Shown piece after piece: positions 24,701-32,339 of a DNA stretch of 64,000 bases (position 1 is the stretch's first letter; the number at the start of each line of letters is the position of its first letter). Source of the DNA: Cellulomonas sp. (GTDB taxonomy: Bacteria; Actinomycetota; Actinomycetes; Actinomycetales; Cellulomonadaceae); contig NZ_JADGMY010000023.1 of NCBI RefSeq assembly GCF_015234515.1, positions 78,047-142,046 of the forward strand, in the 5' to 3' direction. Below the pieces are notes generated by a model that saw only the letters and a program-made list of their open reading frames with translations, searched no databases and was not told the origin of the DNA. Made by a program: the position numbers and the translations under genes.

Positions 24701-27115
24701 CGAGCGCGCCGTGCGCCCGTCACCCTCCGCGCGCGCCAGCACAACCTCCTCGACCGCCGCGCGCAGGGCCGGCGGCACGTCGAGGGCCGCGAGGTGCGCG
24801 AGCCGCACGTGCAGCGGACGCGGCGACGTCAGCACGTCGAGCACGCGGCTCTTGAGCTCGTACCCGACCTGCGCGGCGTCCAGGACCCGGTGCAGGCGCC
24901 CCGCGACGTCGTTGGGCCGCAGCGCGGGCTCCGCACCCAGCCCGACGCGCAGCGTGGCGTCGACGGGCACGTCGGCCACCGTCACCCGCAGGCGGCCGTC
25001 GGCGGCGCGCGCGACGACGGGGTCGACCGTCCCGCCCTCGACGGTCGCCACGGGCCGGACGTCGTCGGCCACCGACAGGAACGTCACCGTCCACGTCCGC
25101 GTGGCCGGGAGGAAGCCGTGCGCACCGCGGACCGGCCCGACCGTCAGGACCCCCGCGGCCTGGTCCCAGACGAGCGGGGTGCGGGCGACGCGCGACTCGT
25201 CGAGGCCGTCGCCCGTGCCGTCGTCCTCCACGAGCGTGAACGCGCCGTCGGCCCCGACCACGACGAGCACCTCGAGCGCCTCCGGCTCGACCGGGTCGTC
25301 GCCGGGCACGTCGGCCGCGTCGAGCGGCACGAGCGCACCCGCCGGGGCCAGGACGGGGACCGAGGTCAGGTCGCGGTGCAGGACGACCTCGCGGCCGCCG
25401 TCGTAGACCAGCCCGGTGAGCACGTCGACCCACGTCCCGTCCGGCAGCCACGCGCGCACGGCCGCGGTCACCGACGCGGGGTCGCGCGGCGCCGTCACCG
25501 GCGCGACCAGCAGCTGCGACCCGAACGCGAGCTGCCCCGGCACGCGGTACGCCTCCGGGTGCCGCGACCACCGGTGGTACATCGGCGTCACGAGCGGCAC
25601 GCCCTCGCGCGCGGCGCGGTGGTTCATGGTGTGCAGGTACGGCACGAGGCGGTGCCGCAGCCGCAGGAAGTCGGTCTGCACGGCCGCGTGCTCCGGCCCG
25701 TACGACCACGGCTCCTTCGTCAGGAACGGGTTGTGCGACGAGTGCAGCCGCAGCACGGGAGAGAACGTGCCGAGCTGCACCCACCGGGTCGCGAGCTCGT
25801 CGTCCTTGGCGCCGAACATGTGCCCGCCGACGTCGTGGCTCCACCAGCCGTAGCCGATGTTGGCGGCCGCCGCCGTGAAGTGGGGCTGGAACGCCAGCGA
25901 CGCCCACGAGATGACCGCGTCGCCCGAGAACCCCACCGGGTACCGGTGCGACCCGGGCCCGGCGTACCGCGAGAAGGTCAGCGGGCGGCGCCCGTCGCGC
26001 GCGTTGTCGAGGAAGTGGAAGTGGTTGAGCATCCACAGCGGGTCGATGCCCGCGACGCGCGAGTGGGCGCCCTGCTGCCAGTCGATCCACCAGAAGTCGA
26101 CACCGTCGGCCTCCAGGTCGCGGTGCAGCACGTCGAGGTACGCGGTGAGGAAGGCCTCGTCGGTGACGTCGAACGCGATCGGGTCGCGCGTCGAGGGGTC
26201 CAGGCCGAGCGCCGCGCACATCGCCGCGTACGCCTCCTCGTGCGGGCCGACGCCGTCCGCGGGGTGCACGTTGAGCGTCACGCGCAGCCCGCGCGCGTGC
26301 ACGTCGGCGAGGAACGCGGCCGGGTCGGGGAACAGGTCGCGGTCCCACGTGTAGCCGGTCCACCCGCTGCCGATCGCCGGGTCGACGTCCGTGACGTGCC
26401 AGTCCATGTCGAGCACCGCGACCGAGAACGGCACGCCCGCGGCGCGGAACCGGGTCAGCAGGGCGCGGTACTCGTCGGCCGTGTAGCGGTGGTACCGGCT
26501 CCACCAGTTGCCGAGCGCCCAGCGCGGGACGACCGGCTGCGCACCCGACACGGCGTACAGCGCGCGGACGGCCTCGGCGTGGTCGTGGCCGTAGGCGAAG
26601 ACGTACAGGTCGGTGCGGGCGTCGTCGCGCGGGGCGACCCAGCCGTCGTCGGTGAGCAGCAGCGACGTCGAGTCGTCGATCACCGCGTAGCCGTTGCGCC
26701 CCGCGACGCCCGGCTCGAGCGGCACCGCGCCGTCCGCCTCGTCGAGGGTGCGCGCCGTGCCGCCGAGGTTGCGGCCGTCGTCGTCCTGCCCGTAGCGCCA
26801 CACCGAGTGCCAGCTGGTCACCGCGCCCAGCACCGCGACGGACAGCCCGCTGGTGGTGAACGGCCCCTTGTCGTACGTCAGCCGCAGCCGCCGCGTCACG
26901 ACCTCGAGGTGCGTGCCGCGGTCGACGACCCGGAACTCGGGGACCGGCTGGCGGCGGTGCAGCGCGAACGTCGACGGCCGGTCCTCGAACACGCCGTCGG
27001 GTGAGTGCTCCAGGCGCAGCAGGCCCTCGGTGAGGACGGTGATCCGGTAGTGCTCGCCCTGCACGACGGCGGCGGGGTCGGCGACCGGGTGGGTGGGCAG
27101 TGTCGGAAGGGGCAT
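24698..27115 (-). CDS. Glycoside hydrolase family 31 (alpha-glucosidase/xylosidase type)
   Basis: An 805-residue GH31 enzyme. After a beta-sandwich N-domain (to about residue 230), the barrel shows PRWALGNWWSRYHRYT, VAVLDMDWHVTD and the catalytic strand GVDFWWIDWQQGAHSR, with the nucleophile Asp followed by WQQG in place of the usual N-E. The general acid is in VGFSGDAVISW. WWSHDVGGHMFG and a C-terminal beta-domain follow. GH31 enzymes cleave alpha-glucosides, alpha-xylosides or related sugars with retention. No signal peptide is present, so the substrate is an imported oligosaccharide. The ATG at 27115 has AAGGA about 9 bases upstream. It ends in TAG. The gene is divergent from the metal importer operon. 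Confidence 0.9.
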   Translation of the reverse strand: MPLPTLPTHPVADPAAVVQGEHYRITVLTEGLLRLEHSPDGVFEDRPSTFALHRRQPVPEFRVVDRGTHLEVVTRRLRLTYDKGPFTTSGLSVAVLGAVTSWHSVWRYGQDDDGRNLGGTARTLDEADGAVPLEPGVAGRNGYAVIDDSTSLLLTDDGWVAPRDDARTDLYVFAYGHDHAEAVRALYAVSGAQPVVPRWALGNWWSRYHRYTADEYRALLTRFRAAGVPFSVAVLDMDWHVTDVDPAIGSGWTGYTWDRDLFPDPAAFLADVHARGLRVTLNVHPADGVGPHEEAYAAMCAALGLDPSTRDPIAFDVTDEAFLTAYLDVLHRDLEADGVDFWWIDWQQGAHSRVAGIDPLWMLNHFHFLDNARDGRRPLTFSRYAGPGSHRYPVGFSGDAVISWASLAFQPHFTAAAANIGYGWWSHDVGGHMFGAKDDELATRWVQLGTFSPVLRLHSSHNPFLTKEPWSYGPEHAAVQTDFLRLRHRLVPYLHTMNHRAAREGVPLVTPMYHRWSRHPEAYRVPGQLAFGSQLLVAPVTAPRDPASVTAAVRAWLPDGTWVDVLTGLVYDGGREVVLHRDLTSVPVLAPAGALVPLDAADVPGDDPVEPEALEVLVVVGADGAFTLVEDDGTGDGLDESRVARTPLVWDQAAGVLTVGPVRGAHGFLPATRTWTVTFLSVADDVRPVATVEGGTVDPVVARAADGRLRVTVADVPVDATLRVGLGAEPALRPNDVAGRLHRVLDAAQVGYELKSRVLDVLTSPRPLHVRLAHLAALDVPPALRAAVEEVVLARAEGDGRTARS

Positions 27116-27188
27116 GCGGTCCATCCTTGGTGGACGCGCGGCGGCCCGCACACCGGGCGGGCCGGGCGGCTTTTTCCCTGCCCCCATC

Positions 27189-27217
27189 TTGCGAGTTCGG
27201 ATACCCGAAACTATGTT
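27189..27217 (+). promoter_or_regulatory. Promoter and operator of the metal importer operon
   Basis: A -35 box TTGCGA (27189-27194) and a -10 box TATGTT (27212-27217) are 17 bases apart, and the -10 box ends 6 bases before the ATG at 27224, so the message should be leaderless. The spacer between them holds the near-palindrome TTCGGATACCCGAA (27196-27209, 12 of 14 positions symmetrical), well placed for a metal-sensing repressor to block RNA polymerase. It does not resemble the Zur consensus; an MntR/DtxR-type or other regulator is possible. Confidence 0.65.
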
Positions 27218-27223
27218 GCGGCC

Positions 27224-28150
27224 ATGCCCCACCGCTCCGCCACACGCCACGCGCGGCCGCTGCCGGCCGCCCTCGCCCTCGCGGTCCTGCTCGCCGCCTG
27301 CGCACCGGGCGCCGCCGAGGCGGACGACCGGCCCGTCGTCCTGACGACCTTCACGGTGCTCGCCGACCTCGCCGGCAACGTCGCCGGCGAGCACCTGCGC
27401 GTGGAGTCGATCACCCAGGTGGGCGCCGAGGTGCACGGGTACGACCCCACGCCGGGGGACGTCGCCCGCGCCCGCCGTGCCGACCTGGTCCTCGACAACG
27501 GCATGGGCCTCGAGACGTGGTTCGCCCAGTTCGTCGACGACCTCGACGCCCCCCACGTCGTCGTCTCGCAGGGCGTCGACGTCCTCGACATCACCGGCGA
27601 CGCCTACGCCGGGCGGCCCAACCCCCACGCGTGGATGAGCCCGGTCGAGGCGCAGACGTACGTCGCCAACATCGCCGCCGCCTTCGCGGAGCTCGACCCG
27701 GCGCACGCCGACGACTACCGCGCGAACGCCGCCGCCTACGCCGCCGAGCTGCAGGAGGTCCACCAGGACCTGCTCGACGCCCTGGCCACGGTCCCCGAGC
27801 CGCAGCGCGCGCTGGTCACCTGCGAGGGCGCGTTCTCCTACCTCGCACGCGACGCCGGCCTCACCGAGCGGTACATCTGGCCCGTCAACGCCGAGCAGCA
27901 GGCCACGCCCCGGCAGGTCGCCGGCGTCATCGACCACGTGCGCGCGCACGACGTGCCCGCCGTGTTCTGCGAGTCCACCGTGTCCGACGCCCCCATGCGG
28001 CAGGTCGCCGAGGCCACCGACGCCGTCCTGGGTGGCACGCTCTACGTCGACTCGCTGTCCGAGCCGGACGGCCCCGTGCCCACCTACCTCGACCTGCTGC
28101 GGCACGACGTGCGCGTGATCGTCGACGGCCTCACCGGTCGCGCGTCGTGA
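27224..28150 (+). CDS. Metal ABC transporter substrate-binding lipoprotein (ZnuA/MntC family)
   Basis: A 308-residue cluster A-I binding protein for Mn2+ or Zn2+. The signal peptide ends in the lipobox LLAAC. Expected metal ligands are His in EVHGYDPTPGDV, His in RPNPHAWMSPVEA, Glu in EGAFSYLARD, and Asp in LYVDSLSEPD. The long backbone helix of the family lies between residues 150 and 190. It hands the metal to the importer encoded by the next two genes, which overlap by 4 bases each. There is no His-rich loop of the kind found in many zinc-specific ZnuA proteins, so manganese is slightly favoured; this is inference. It lacks a Shine-Dalgarno and has a -10 box 6 bases upstream. Confidence 0.9.
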   Translation: MPHRSATRHARPLPAALALAVLLAACAPGAAEADDRPVVLTTFTVLADLAGNVAGEHLRVESITQVGAEVHGYDPTPGDVARARRADLVLDNGMGLETWFAQFVDDLDAPHVVVSQGVDVLDITGDAYAGRPNPHAWMSPVEAQTYVANIAAAFAELDPAHADDYRANAAAYAAELQEVHQDLLDALATVPEPQRALVTCEGAFSYLARDAGLTERYIWPVNAEQQATPRQVAGVIDHVRAHDVPAVFCESTVSDAPMRQVAEATDAVLGGTLYVDSLSEPDGPVPTYLDLLRHDVRVIVDGLTGRAS

Positions 28151-28881
28151 CCCCGGCGCTCGAGGTCCGCGACCTGCGCGTGAGCTACGGGGACGTGCGC
28201 GCGCTCGACGGCGTGGACCTCACCGTCGCGCACGGGCGGGTGTGCGGGCTCGTGGGCGTCAACGGGTCCGGCAAGTCCACGCTCTTCAAGGCCGTCATGG
28301 GCGTCGTGCGCGCCGAGACGGGCAGCGTCCTGGTCGACGGCACCGACCCCGACACGGCCCGCCGACGCGGCACCGTCGGCTACGTCCCCCAGAGCGAGGA
28401 CGTCGACCCGACGTTCCCGCTGTCGGTGCGCGACGTCGTCATGACGGGCCGCTACGGCCGGCTCGGACCAACCCGTCGGCCCCGGCGCGAGGACCACGCG
28501 GCCGTCGACGACGCCCTGGCGCGCGTCGGGCTGGGCGACCTGGCGGACCGCCAGATCGGCCGTCTGTCCGGTGGCCAGCGCAAGCGCACGTTCGTCGCCC
28601 GCGGGCTGGCGCAGGGCGCCACGGTGCTGCTGCTCGACGAGCCGTTCGCCGGCGTCGACAAGGCGTCGGAGGCGACGATCGCGCGTCTGCTGCGCGAGCT
28701 CGCCGCCGACGGCGCCGCCGTCCTCGTCTCGACGCACGACCTGCACGCGCTGCCGGCCCTCGCCGACGAGGCCGCGCTCCTGCACCGGCGCGTCCTGGTG
28801 CACGGCACGCCGCAGGAGGTCCTGCGACCCGAGAACCTGGCGCTGGCGTTCGGCGTCGGGGCCCCGGCGGTGAACCGGTGA
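28147..28881 (+). CDS. Metal ABC transporter ATP-binding protein
   Basis: A 244-residue ATPase of the Mn/Zn importer class. Walker A is GVNGSGKSTLF near residue 40, the Q-loop YVPQSED near residue 82, the signature RLSGGQRKRTF near residue 138, Walker B TVLLLDEPFAGVD near residue 160 and the H-loop VSTHDLH near residue 195. VPQSEDVDPTFPLSVRDVV is a characteristic stretch of MntB/ZnuC-type subunits. It drives uptake through the permease encoded next. The GTG start shares GTGA with the stop of the binding-protein gene, and its own stop shares GTGA with the permease start, so the three genes are translationally coupled. Confidence 0.92.
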   Translation: MTPALEVRDLRVSYGDVRALDGVDLTVAHGRVCGLVGVNGSGKSTLFKAVMGVVRAETGSVLVDGTDPDTARRRGTVGYVPQSEDVDPTFPLSVRDVVMTGRYGRLGPTRRPRREDHAAVDDALARVGLGDLADRQIGRLSGGQRKRTFVARGLAQGATVLLLDEPFAGVDKASEATIARLLRELAADGAAVLVSTHDLHALPALADEAALLHRRVLVHGTPQEVLRPENLALAFGVGAPAVNR

Positions 28882-29750
28882 GCGTCGTCGACCTGCTCGT
28901 CGAGCCGCTCACGTACGACTTCATGGTGCGCGCGCTCGTGACGATCCTCGTCGCGTCCGTGGTCTGCGCCGTGCTCTCGTGCTGGCTGGTGCTCGTCGGC
29001 TGGTCGCTCATGGGCGACGCCGTGTCGCACGCCGTGCTGCCCGGCGTCGTGCTCGCCTACGTCGTCGGCGCACCGTTCGCGCTCGGTGCCCTGGTGTTCG
29101 GTCTGCTGGCGGTCGTCCTCATCGGGTTCGTGCGGGACACGAGCCGCGTCAAGGAGGACGCCGCGATCGGCATCGTGTTCACGTCGCTGTTCGCACTCGG
29201 GCTGGTCCTGGTGTCGGTGACGCCGTCGCACACGGACCTGAACCACATCGTGTTCGGCAACCTCCTCGGCGTCGCGCGCGGCGAGCTCGTGCAGGTCGGC
29301 CTGCTGGGGGCCCTCGTCCTCGTCGTGCTGCTGGTCAAGTGGCGCGACCTCACCCTGTACGCGTTCGACCCCACGCACGCGCACGCGATCGGCCTGAGCC
29401 CGCGTCGGCTCGGCGCGCTGCTGCTGGGTCTGCTCGCCGTGACCGCCGTCGTCGCGCTGCAGGCGGTCGGCGTCGTGCTGGTCGTCGCGATGCTCGTCGT
29501 GCCCGGCGCGACCGCCCACCTGCTGACCGACCGGTTCTCCCGGATGCTCGTCATCGCCCCGGCCCTGGCCGCCACGTGCGGCGTCGTCGGGCTGTACACC
29601 AGCTACTTCGCGGACACGGCCTCCGGCGCGACCATCGTGCTGACGCAGGGCGTCGCCTTCGCGGCCGTGCACCTGTTCGCGCCGCGCCGCGGCGTCGTCA
29701 CGACGTGGCTCGTGCGCCGGGCCCGGCCCGCCGTGCCCGCGCCGGAATGA
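28878..29750 (+). CDS. Metal ABC transporter permease (ABC-3 family)
   Basis: A 290-residue membrane protein with about eight or nine hydrophobic segments, family ABC-3. The opening [15 protein letters not shown], the loop [20 protein letters not shown] and the motif [18 protein letters not shown] are family signatures; [17 protein letters not shown] forms the cytoplasmic coupling region with two His. It makes the channel for Mn2+ or Zn2+. It is the last of three overlapping genes. The stop is followed after 28 bases by the start of a separate gene, without a strong hairpin between them. Confidence 0.92.
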   Translation: MSVVDLLVEPLTYDFMVRALVTILVASVVCAVLSCWLVLVGWSLMGDAVSHAVLPGVVLAYVVGAPFALGALVFGLLAVVLIGFVRDTSRVKEDAAIGIVFTSLFALGLVLVSVTPSHTDLNHIVFGNLLGVARGELVQVGLLGALVLVVLLVKWRDLTLYAFDPTHAHAIGLSPRRLGALLLGLLAVTAVVALQAVGVVLVVAMLVVPGATAHLLTDRFSRMLVIAPALAATCGVVGLYTSYFADTASGATIVLTQGVAFAAVHLFAPRRGVVTTWLVRRARPAVPAPE

Positions 29751-29778
29751 CGGGGCCGCCGGCCGGGTTGTGCAGTGC

Positions 29779-30219
29779 ATGCCTCTCACCGGTGAGTACG
29801 CCCCGAGCCCCAGCGACTGGTCCCGTCAGCAGGCCGAGCTCTACGAGTCGTCCGGCGGCACGCAGGGCACGACCCTCGAGGGTCGCCCCGTCATCGTCCT
29901 GACCACGCTCGGCGCGAAGAGCGGCAAGCTGCGCAAGACCCCCCTCATGCGCGTCGAGCACGACGGCGAGTACGCGGTCGTCGCGTCCAAGGGCGGTGCG
30001 CCGGAGCACCCCACGTGGTTCCACAACCTCGTGGCGAACCCGCGCGTCGAGCTGCAGGACGGCGCCGTGAAGAAGGACTACGACGCGCGCCTGGTCACGG
30101 GTGACGAGCGCGCCGCCTGGTGGCAGCGGGCCGTCGCGACGTGGCCCGCGTACGACGAGTACCAGACGAGGACGGACCGCGAGATCCCCGTCTTCGTGCT
30201 CACGCCCGTCGAGGGCTGA
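29779..30219 (+). CDS. Nitroreductase/deazaflavin-dependent oxidoreductase family (DDN-like)
   Basis: A 146-residue split-barrel protein of the F420-dependent nitroreductase family (formerly DUF385). Signatures visible are [20 protein letters not shown] (cofactor phosphate binding), [20 protein letters not shown] and [17 protein letters not shown], with the C-terminal [20 protein letters not shown]. In actinobacteria these proteins use reduced F420 to reduce quinones or nitro compounds; whether this member binds F420 or is a structural relative cannot be told. The ATG at 29779 is chosen; a GTG at 29770 is in frame. No ribosome binding site is clear. A strong terminator follows the stop. Confidence 0.88.
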   Translation: MPLTGEYAPSPSDWSRQQAELYESSGGTQGTTLEGRPVIVLTTLGAKSGKLRKTPLMRVEHDGEYAVVASKGGAPEHPTWFHNLVANPRVELQDGAVKKDYDARLVTGDERAAWWQRAVATWPAYDEYQTRTDREIPVFVLTPVEG

Positions 30220-30230
30220 GACCGACACGC

Positions 30231-30266
30231 GACGTGCCCGGTCCCCTGGTGGGGGCCGGGCACGTC
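30231..30266. terminator. Bidirectional terminator
   Basis: Arms at 30231-30246 and 30251-30266 (GACGTGCCCGG...CCGGGCACGTC) form a 16-base nearly perfect stem with loop TGGT. It separates the convergent nitroreductase-family gene and flotillin gene. Confidence 0.85.
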
Positions 30267-30306
30267 GTGGTCGTGCGGGCTCGCCTGCCGGTCGGCCGGC
30301 GGCGCG

Positions 30307-31773
30307 TCAGCTGCGGTGGTTCGTCACCGCGTTGCCGTCGACCGCCCTGCCGGCGATGCTCCCGATGAGGTCGTTGAGGTCGAGCCCCGTGAGGGACTTG
30401 ATGACCTCCTGGCCCTCCCCGAGGACCTGGCCGACGGTCTTCGTGATCGCCGACGCCCCGTCGGTCGAGACGACCGTGAGCTGGTCGATGCTGCCGATCG
30501 GCTCGGCCGCGGCCCGGACGATCTCCGGCAGCAGCGCGATGACCTGCTGCGCGAGGACCGCCTGGCCCTGCTCGCGCAGGGCCTCCGCCTGGGCGCGCGT
30601 CGCCTCGGCGGCCGCCAGGCCCTCGGCCTTCGCCGCGGCGGCACGCGCCAGACCCAGCGCCTCGAGCGCCTTGGCCTCGGCCAGCTGACGGTCCCGCTCG
30701 GCGTTGCCCGCACGGATCGTCGCCTCGGCGGCGGCCTCCGCGTCCTGGACCGTCGCGATCTTGTTGGCCTCGGCGACCTTCATGCGGCGGTACGCGTCGG
30801 CCTCGGCGGCCGCGTTGGCGGCGTCACGCTCGGCGTTGGCCTGCTGGACCGCGGCGTACGCGGACGCCTCGGCCGGCTTGCGGATGTCGATGTCGAGCTG
30901 CTCCTCGGTGACCTTGGCCTTCTCGGCCAGCGCGTCACGCTCCTGCAGGGCGACGAGCTTGTCCTGCTCCGCCCGCGCCAGCTGGCCGGCGGCGTTGGCC
31001 TCGGCGTTCGCGCGGTCCGTCTCGGCCTTGATGGTCGCCTGCTTCAGCGCGAGGTCACGCTGCCGCTCGGCGATCGCCTCCATCGCCACGATCTTGGCGA
31101 ACTCGGAGACCTGCTGCGCCTCGGCCTCCTTGACCTCGGCGACCTGACGGGCGCGGGCGGCCTCGGCGCGGCCCAGGTTGGCCAGGTAGTCCGAGCCCGG
31201 CGTCGAGATGTCGGAGATGTTGAGCAGGTCGACCTGCAGACCCTGCTCGGCGAGGTCCGACTTGGTCGAGCTGACGACCGCGTCCTGCAGGGACTTGCGG
31301 TCGCTGATGATCTGCTCGATCGTCATGTCGCCGATGATGGCGCGCAGCGAGCCCTCGAGGGACTCCTTGATGACGTCGTTCAGCGTCGCCTGCTGCGAGA
31401 GGAAGCGCTGGGCGGCACGCCGCACGCCCTCCTCGTCGCCGCGGACCTTGAAGTTGATGGACGCCTTGATGGCGAGCTTGATGCGGTTCTTGTCGACGCC
31501 CTCGACCGTGATGCCGATCTGCCGCTGCTCGAGCGAGATCGGGAAGCCCTGCTGCAGCACGGGCCAGACGAACACCCGCCCGCCCACGACGACCCGCTGC
31601 CCACCGTCGGCGGTCGCGCCGCGGCCGGCGCCGCGCCCCACGATGACCAGTGCCTCGTTGGGCGGCACCCGCCGGATGCGCTTGGTGATGAGCGCGATGA
31701 CGGCGACGAACGCGATGATGAGCGCGCCGACGGCCAGGATCGTCGTGCCGTCTTGAAGGATGTCGTCCACCAT
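30307..31773 (-). CDS. Flotillin-like SPFH protein
   Basis: A 488-residue flotillin. An N-terminal membrane segment (TTILAVGALIIAFVAVIALI) is followed by the SPFH domain (about 40-210; PPNEALVIVG, VDKNRIKLAIKASINFKV, SLRAIIGDMTIEQIISDR). A long Ala/Glu-rich coiled-coil (about 215-420) with repeated AEA motifs comes next, then a C-terminal hydrophobic part. Bacterial flotillins organise membrane microdomains and fluidity. The gene upstream encodes an NfeD-like protein, the usual partner, so the pair is likely an operon. The ATG at 31773 has GGGA 6 bases upstream, and that site lies in the foot of a small hairpin (31779-31793). Confidence 0.92.
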   Translation of the reverse strand: MVDDILQDGTTILAVGALIIAFVAVIALITKRIRRVPPNEALVIVGRGAGRGATADGGQRVVVGGRVFVWPVLQQGFPISLEQRQIGITVEGVDKNRIKLAIKASINFKVRGDEEGVRRAAQRFLSQQATLNDVIKESLEGSLRAIIGDMTIEQIISDRKSLQDAVVSSTKSDLAEQGLQVDLLNISDISTPGSDYLANLGRAEAARARQVAEVKEAEAQQVSEFAKIVAMEAIAERQRDLALKQATIKAETDRANAEANAAGQLARAEQDKLVALQERDALAEKAKVTEEQLDIDIRKPAEASAYAAVQQANAERDAANAAAEADAYRRMKVAEANKIATVQDAEAAAEATIRAGNAERDRQLAEAKALEALGLARAAAAKAEGLAAAEATRAQAEALREQGQAVLAQQVIALLPEIVRAAAEPIGSIDQLTVVSTDGASAITKTVGQVLGEGQEVIKSLTGLDLNDLIGSIAGRAVDGNAVTNHRS

Positions 31774-31778
31774 GGTGT

Positions 31779-31793
31779 CCCGGCTGAGCCGGG
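31779..31793 (-). promoter_or_regulatory. Hairpin over the flotillin ribosome binding site
   Basis: In the message, CCCGGC-UCA-GCCGGG forms a 6-base GC stem that ends 5 bases before the flotillin AUG. The only purine-rich ribosome binding sequence (GGGA) uses the 3' arm, so folding should hide it and lower translation. Confidence 0.4.
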
Positions 31794-31841
31794 CCCCTTC
31801 CTCTCGGTCCTGCGTGGGTGGTGCCCGTCCGCGGGTGCGGA

Positions 31842-32309
31842 TCAGACGGGACGGACCTGCACGCGCGACCCGGAGACGGTGACGACGACCACGCGCGTGC
31901 CCGCGGCGATCTCCTCCTCGGCCCAGGCGAGCCGCGCCTCGAGGTCGCGCACGCCCTCCAGGCGGACCTCCCCGCCGGACGGGCCGGTGGTCGCGGTCGT
32001 CATGCCGTACGCGCCGTCGAGCGGCGGCGGCGGCGCGTCCTCGGTCTCCGCGAGCCGCTTGACGACGGCCTGCGAGACGAGGAACGCGACGACCGCGAAG
32101 CCGACGCCGATGACGTACGCCCACACCAGCGGCAGGCCCGACGACTGCGCGATGACCCCGCTCGCCCCGAACACGACGGCCCCCACGCCGGCGGCGATGC
32201 CGGAGAACCCGCCCTCACCGATGTCGAACGCCTCGAAGATGTCGCCGAAGACCAGCGACGCGAGCAGCAGGACGAGGCCGATGCCCCCGATGACGAGGAA
32301 GACGGTCAC
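31842..32309 (-). CDS. NfeD-like membrane protein, flotillin partner
   Basis: A 155-residue membrane protein: three or four hydrophobic segments (TVFLVIGGIGLVLLLASLVF at the start, GVGAVVFGASGVIAQS, PLVWAYVIGVGFAVVAFLVS), a Pro-rich linker, and an OB-fold-like C-terminal domain beginning DGAYGMTTATTGPSGGEVRL and ending TRVVVVTVSGSRVQVRPV. This is the layout of the short NfeD/YuaF-type proteins that work with flotillins (FloT/YuaF in Bacillus). It lies directly upstream of the flotillin gene on the same strand with a 68-base gap. The C-terminal domain has an extra Trp/Glu-rich helix (LEARLAWAEEEIAAG) in place of one strand, a small departure from the classical domain. Confidence 0.78.
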   Translation of the reverse strand: MTVFLVIGGIGLVLLLASLVFGDIFEAFDIGEGGFSGIAAGVGAVVFGASGVIAQSSGLPLVWAYVIGVGFAVVAFLVSQAVVKRLAETEDAPPPPLDGAYGMTTATTGPSGGEVRLEGVRDLEARLAWAEEEIAAGTRVVVVTVSGSRVQVRPV

Positions 32310-32339
32310 GGACGTGGGTCCCTTCGGTGGGTGTGCGCG

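Noticed and set aside
24698..28105. A minus-strand frame extending the GH31 gene upstream through the metal importer operon
   Set aside because: The GH31 family N-terminus begins just after 27115, where a ribosome binding site is present. The extension is antisense to three well-supported transporter genes.
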